Below, one piece after another: positions 60,541-64,000 of a DNA stretch of 64,000 nt. Position numbers and translations under genes: made by a program. Below the pieces are notes generated by a model. It was given only the letters and a program-made list of their open reading frames with translations. It did not search any database and was not told the origin of the DNA. This DNA comes from Novosphingobium malaysiense. Lineage in GTDB: Bacteria > Pseudomonadota > Alphaproteobacteria > Sphingomonadales > Sphingomonadaceae. How positions within the stretch are numbered: position 1 is the first letter of the stretch; every line of letters begins with the position of its first letter. The DNA lies in assembly GCF_000802225.1 (NCBI RefSeq), contig NZ_JTDI01000009.1:51372-115371 (forward strand). Reading direction: 5' to 3'.

Positions 60541-61677
60541 TTGCAGACTTTTGTCACTGAACCACTCGACTGGCCCGCCACCGCGCCCGAGCTGCGAAAC
60601 CAGGTGCGCACGCTGGTTGCAGAGCATGGCAATGCAGATCCTGTCGCGCGCGCGAACAGCTGGGCCAAGCCCGACCCGGAATTCAGCCGCAAGCTCGGCG
60701 CGGCCGGGCTGATCGGCATGATCTGGCCGAAAGAATTCGGCGGCCACGAACGCTCGCCGCTTGAACGCTACGTTGTCCTTGAGGAGCTGCTTGCCGCCGG
60801 CGCGCCGGTCGGCGCCCACTGGATCGCCGATCGGCAAACCGGCTCACTTCTGCTGCGGTACGGCAGCGAGGAAGAGAAGCGGCGCTGGGTCCCCGGCATG
60901 GCGCGCGGCGAAGTCTATGCCTGCATCGGCCTGTCCGAACCGAACTCGGGCTCTGACCTGGCCTCGGTGCGCACCAGTGCCCGGCGCGATGGCGATGACT
61001 GGATCGTCTCGGGCCAGAAGGTCTGGACCACGAACGCGCACAATGCCCATGTCATGATCGCGCTGGTCCGGTCCGAAGCCGGATCGGAGCGCAACCAGGG
61101 CCTCTCGCAGTTCGTGATCCCGATGGACGCGCCTGGCCTGACGGTAAACCCGATCATCGACCTTGCCGGCGGCCACGATTTCAACGAAGTCTTCCTCGAG
61201 GACGTGCGGCTGCCCTCCACCGCCCTGCTCGGCACCGAAGGCAACGGGTGGAAGCAGGTCACCGCCGAACTCTCGCTCGAACGCTCGGGCCCTGAACGCT
61301 ACCTTTCGTCGATGGCTCTGCTCGTCGAGCTCATCCGCTTTGCTGGCGACAAGGATTCCGAGAGCCTGCGTGCGCTGGTCGCACGCCTCGCGGCGGAAAC
61401 CTGGACGCTGCGCCTAATGAGCGCCTCGGTCGCCAGCAAGATCGCCCGCGGCGAGGATCCCGCGCTCGAAGCGACCATCGTGAAGGACCTGGGCAACAGT
61501 TTCGAACAGGCCATGCCCGAACTCGTTCAGGCGGCAGTCGATATCGATCCCGCCGGCCCCGAGGCGCTCGGCCTCGTGCTGGGCCACCTCCTGCAGACCT
61601 CGCCGTCCTTCTCGCTGCGCGGGGGCACGCGGGAAATCCTCAAGGGCATCATCGCACGGGGGCTCGGGTTGAGATGA
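60541..61677 (+). CDS. Acyl-CoA dehydrogenase, subunit A of a second pair
   Basis: The 378-residue enzyme has the flavin signature CIGLSEPNSGSDLASVRTSA, SGQKVWTT and the C-terminal RGGTREILKGIIARGLGLR with the family glutamate intact. It desaturates acyl-CoA and needs ETF, whose beta subunit gene begins at 63955 in the same run. TTG 60541 is the best start; the ribosome site (GAGAAG) is weak. It overlaps the next gene start (ATGA). Likely forms a heteromeric acyl-CoA dehydrogenase with the following gene. Confidence 0.88.
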   Translation: MQTFVTEPLDWPATAPELRNQVRTLVAEHGNADPVARANSWAKPDPEFSRKLGAAGLIGMIWPKEFGGHERSPLERYVVLEELLAAGAPVGAHWIADRQTGSLLLRYGSEEEKRRWVPGMARGEVYACIGLSEPNSGSDLASVRTSARRDGDDWIVSGQKVWTTNAHNAHVMIALVRSEAGSERNQGLSQFVIPMDAPGLTVNPIIDLAGGHDFNEVFLEDVRLPSTALLGTEGNGWKQVTAELSLERSGPERYLSSMALLVELIRFAGDKDSESLRALVARLAAETWTLRLMSASVASKIARGEDPALEATIVKDLGNSFEQAMPELVQAAVDIDPAGPEALGLVLGHLLQTSPSFSLRGGTREILKGIIARGLGLR

Positions 61678-62642
61678 ACGACGAACAGCGCATGCTGGCC
61701 GATATGGCCGGCGATCTCTTCACCAATCTTGGTCCAGATGCCGCGATGAAGGACCACTGGAGCGCGATCGAGGAAGTCGCCCTTACCGGCCTTCTTCTTC
61801 CCGAGGATAAAGGTGGCTTCGGGGGGAGTTGGGGAGACGCCCTGATAGCCTTCCGGCTGGCCGGATATCACGCGCTCGGCCTCCCGGTGGTCGAAGCCGT
61901 CGTTGCCGCAGCTCTCACGCAGCGCCCTGAAGGACGGGGCACGATTGCCAGCCGCACCGAAGGCACCGTTTCCGGCGTCACGTTTACAGGACGGATCTCG
62001 GGCGCCTGCCTCGCATCGGGGGCCGATTACATCGTCGCTCCCTGCCCGGAAGGCGGGTCGATGGTGCTGTCCGTCGCCGATGCCAAGGTTGAAGCACACG
62101 AAAACCTCGCCGGTGAAGCGCGCGACGGCCTCGTATGCACAGGCACCTCCGTGGAGCGGATCGAGGCCGATGTCTTCGCCTTCGGCGCCCTGGCCCGCGT
62201 CGCGCAGATCGCCGGCGCGCTCGATGCCGCGCTGGAAAAGGCAGTGAACTACGCCAACGAGCGCCAGCAGTTCGGCCGCCCGCTGGCAAAGTTCCAGGCG
62301 GTCCAGCAGAACCTTGCCACTTTCGCCTGCGAAGCGGCAGCCGCCAATTGCGCCGCGATGGGCGCGGCACAAGCGATGTCTCGGGGCGAGGCGCCCTTCG
62401 AAATCGCCGCCGCCAAGCTGCGCGCCAACCGCGCAGTCGGCATCGGAACCGCGCTGGCCCACCAGGTCCATGGCGCGATCGGCTTCACCGAGGAATATCC
62501 GCTCCATCCGCTGACGCGCCGCCTGTGGGCATGGCGCTCGGAATTCGGCAACGATTCCGTCTGGGCCGAGAAGCTGGGCCAAACGATCGTGGCGCGAGGG
62601 GCCGAGAATTTCTGGGCCGACCTGACGGCCCTCACCGGTTAA
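61674..62642 (+). CDS. Acyl-CoA dehydrogenase-like protein, short subunit B of a second pair
   Basis: The 322-residue protein is shorter than a normal acyl-CoA dehydrogenase. It has the N-terminal helix region with TGLLLPEDKGGFGGSWGDALIA and the C-terminal YANERQQFGRPLAKFQAVQQNLATFACE and QVHGAIGFTEEYPLHPLTRRLW blocks. Part of the middle beta domain is reduced, as in the small subunit of heterotetrameric enzymes. Its ATG overlaps the preceding stop (ATGA), and the thiolase follows by 19 bp. Together the pair probably forms one FAD enzyme for bulky acyl-CoA (inference). Confidence 0.85.
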   Translation: MNDEQRMLADMAGDLFTNLGPDAAMKDHWSAIEEVALTGLLLPEDKGGFGGSWGDALIAFRLAGYHALGLPVVEAVVAAALTQRPEGRGTIASRTEGTVSGVTFTGRISGACLASGADYIVAPCPEGGSMVLSVADAKVEAHENLAGEARDGLVCTGTSVERIEADVFAFGALARVAQIAGALDAALEKAVNYANERQQFGRPLAKFQAVQQNLATFACEAAAANCAAMGAAQAMSRGEAPFEIAAAKLRANRAVGIGTALAHQVHGAIGFTEEYPLHPLTRRLWAWRSEFGNDSVWAEKLGQTIVARGAENFWADLTALTG

Positions 62643-62661
62643 CCAGAAGGAACACATCCTC

Positions 62662-63840
62662 ATGACAGACGCCGTCATCGCCGCAACCGCGCGCACGCCC
62701 ATCGGCAAGGCCGGCCGCGGTGCCTACAACCGTCTCGATGGGCCCGAACTCGGGCGCATCGTCATCGAAGAAGCCGTCAGGCGCGCCGGGCTGGAAGGCA
62801 CCGAAGTCGAGGACGTCATCCTCGGCGCCGCGCGGCTCGAAGGCCCGCAGGGCGGCAACGTCGCCCGCATGTCCGCCTTGCGCGCCGGGCTCCCGGTTTC
62901 GGTCCCCGGTGTGTCGATGGACCGCAAGTGCGCCTCCGGCCTCAACACGATCGCCTATGCTGCGCAGCGCATCCTCGCCGGCGAAGGCGACATCTTCGTG
63001 GCCGGCGGTCTCGATTCCTGCTCGCTCGCCCTACCCAACACGCGCGAGGATGGCCTCGAGAACCCTTGGCTGGCCGCCAACGTACGGGGCATCTACGATT
63101 CGATGATCCAGACAGCCGAGACGGTGGCCAAGCGCTATGGCATCAGCCGCGAGGCGCAGGACGAATACTCGCTGCAGAGCCAGATGCGCATCGCCGCCGC
63201 GCAGGAAGCGGGCTCTCTGGATGCCGAAATCGTGCCCGTCACGACCATCAAGGACATCAAGGACAAGTCCGGCGCCGTGACCGGGCAGGAAGAAGTGACT
63301 TTAACGAAGGACGAGGGCAATCGGCCCTCCACCACACTCGAAGGGCTTTCCGGGCTCCGCACCGTGGTAGAGGGCGGCTGCATCACCGCGGGCAACGCCA
63401 GCCAGCTTTCCGACGGTGCCAGCGTCTGCGTCGTCATGAGCGATGCCGAAGCCAGCCGCCGCGGGCTTGAACCGCTCGGCGTGTTCCGCGGCTTCGCGGT
63501 CGCCGGTTGCGAACCTGACGAAATGGGCATCGGCCCCGTCTACGCCGTGCCCAAGCTGCTCGAACGCACCGGCCTGAAAGTGGACGACATCGGTATTTGG
63601 GAACTGAACGAAGCTTTCGCGGTTCAGGTGCTCTATTGCCAGGAAAAGCTCGGCATCGATCCGGCAAAGCTCAACGTCAATGGCGGCGCGATCGCGATCG
63701 GTCACCCCTTCGGCATGAGCGGCTCGCGCATGGTGGGCACGGCCCTGATCGAGGCAAAGCGCCGAGGCGAGAAATATGCCGTCGTCACGATGTGCGTGGC
63801 GGGCGGAATGGGCGCGGCGGGCCTTTTCGAAGTCGCCTAG
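62662..63840 (+). CDS. Acetyl-CoA acetyltransferase-type thiolase
   Basis: The 392-residue thiolase has nucleophile Cys90 in DRKCASGLN, base His348 in AIGHPFGMSG and Cys378 in MCVAGGMGAAG, a complete catalytic set. It would cleave a 3-ketoacyl-CoA with CoA to give acetyl-CoA (or propionyl-CoA) and a shortened acyl-CoA, the last step of each beta-oxidation round. ATG 62662 follows AGAAGG. It lies between the acyl-CoA dehydrogenase pair and etfB, a coherent beta-oxidation operon. It differs from the cysteine-lacking SCP2-like thiolase at 25 kb. Confidence 0.92.
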   Translation: MTDAVIAATARTPIGKAGRGAYNRLDGPELGRIVIEEAVRRAGLEGTEVEDVILGAARLEGPQGGNVARMSALRAGLPVSVPGVSMDRKCASGLNTIAYAAQRILAGEGDIFVAGGLDSCSLALPNTREDGLENPWLAANVRGIYDSMIQTAETVAKRYGISREAQDEYSLQSQMRIAAAQEAGSLDAEIVPVTTIKDIKDKSGAVTGQEEVTLTKDEGNRPSTTLEGLSGLRTVVEGGCITAGNASQLSDGASVCVVMSDAEASRRGLEPLGVFRGFAVAGCEPDEMGIGPVYAVPKLLERTGLKVDDIGIWELNEAFAVQVLYCQEKLGIDPAKLNVNGGAIAIGHPFGMSGSRMVGTALIEAKRRGEKYAVVTMCVAGGMGAAGLFEVA

Positions 63841-63954
63841 CGAAACCGCAGGACACATAAACCAGTAGACCGGCACCACCCTTCCGCCGCCGTCAACGCG
63901 GCATGCGGACAAGCGCGGTCGCCGATTGCCGGTAGAATTTGAAGGAGAACAAGC

Positions 63955-64000
63955 ATGAAACTCCTCGTGCCCGTGAAGCGGGTGATCGATTATAACGTGA
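63955..64000 (+). CDS. etfB: Electron transfer flavoprotein beta subunit, N-terminus (cut by window edge)
   Basis: The first 15 residues MKLLVPVKRVIDYNV are the characteristic start of ETF beta, which binds AMP and, with the alpha subunit, carries electrons from acyl-CoA dehydrogenases to the quinone pool. ATG 63955 follows GAAGGAG. The gene runs off the right edge, and etfA probably follows. Its place after the acyl-CoA dehydrogenase pair and thiolase fits an electron acceptor for this pathway. Confidence 0.85.
   Translation, partial: MKLLVPVKRVIDYNV

Noticed and set aside
1..64000. CRISPR arrays, complete insertion sequences or prophage genes
   Set aside because: No regularly spaced direct repeats, transposase-like or phage structural proteins were found on either strand.

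Overview
The window is high-GC, densely packed DNA and reads as a catabolic super-cluster of a sphingomonad-type alphaproteobacterium (Sphingomonadales, Novosphingobium/Sphingobium-like). That placement is an inference from the TonB-dependent receptors, the P450, Rieske, SDR and crotonase mix, and the translational style (ATGA/GTGA overlaps, GGAG-type ribosome sites). About 61 protein genes are supported, including a receptor truncated at the left edge, an etfB start cut by the right edge, and one decayed gene. I see no rRNA, complete tRNA, CRISPR array or complete insertion sequence.

Layout. 1-15.6 kb: TonB receptor C-terminus; minus-strand crotonase, F420:NADPH-oxidoreductase-like protein, luciferase-like oxidoreductase (LLM), AraC regulator and PhyH dioxygenase; then plus-strand LLM paralogue, P450, two SDRs and an NTF2-like protein; then minus-strand hydrolase, Rieske oxygenase and exported sulfatase. 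15.9-26.9 kb: CoA ligase facing a crotonase/thioesterase/NTF2/DUF4286-like/GlcG operon; Zn-alcohol dehydrogenase; VOC protein and KstD-like flavoprotein facing a DUF35-like/SCP2-thiolase pair; TetR. 26.9-34.6 kb: P450, hydrolase, CMD protein, sulfotransferase, NTF2-like protein, CYP101-like P450, SDR, MDR pseudogene. 34.7-42.9 kb: TonB receptor, E1 alpha/beta with a free-standing lipoyl domain, two small-molecule-kinase-like proteins, tyrosine-phosphatase-like protein. 42.9-53.6 kb: SDRs, GMC oxidase, Rieske oxygenase with NmrA-like protein, paired acyl-CoA dehydrogenases, CaiB-type CoA transferase. 53.8-64 kb: six-gene minus operon (crotonase, hotdog thioesterase, LhgO-like, GMC, ALDH, DUF1214-like) facing a second acyl-CoA dehydrogenase pair, a thiolase and etfB.

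How the parts could work together (inference): outer-membrane uptake by TonB receptors; removal of sulfate by the exported sulfatase; ring and side-chain oxidation by P450s, Rieske oxygenases, LLMs, SDRs, GMC enzymes and the KstD-like dehydrogenase; CoA activation by the ligase or CoA transferase; and beta-oxidation by paired acyl-CoA dehydrogenases, crotonases, MFE-2-like SDR and thiolases, with electrons passed to ETF. Paired acyl-CoA dehydrogenases, a DUF35/thiolase aldolase-like pair and a KstD-like enzyme together resemble actinobacterial steroid catabolism, so the substrate is probably a steroid- or terpenoid-like polycycle, but it cannot be read from sequence.

The most notable new observation is a palindrome of consensus ATCGCA-WW-TGCGAT, perfect or near-perfect, found in at least nine promoter regions between 17.6 and 60.5 kb, nearly all of them divergent. 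It suggests one transcription factor controls most of the region.
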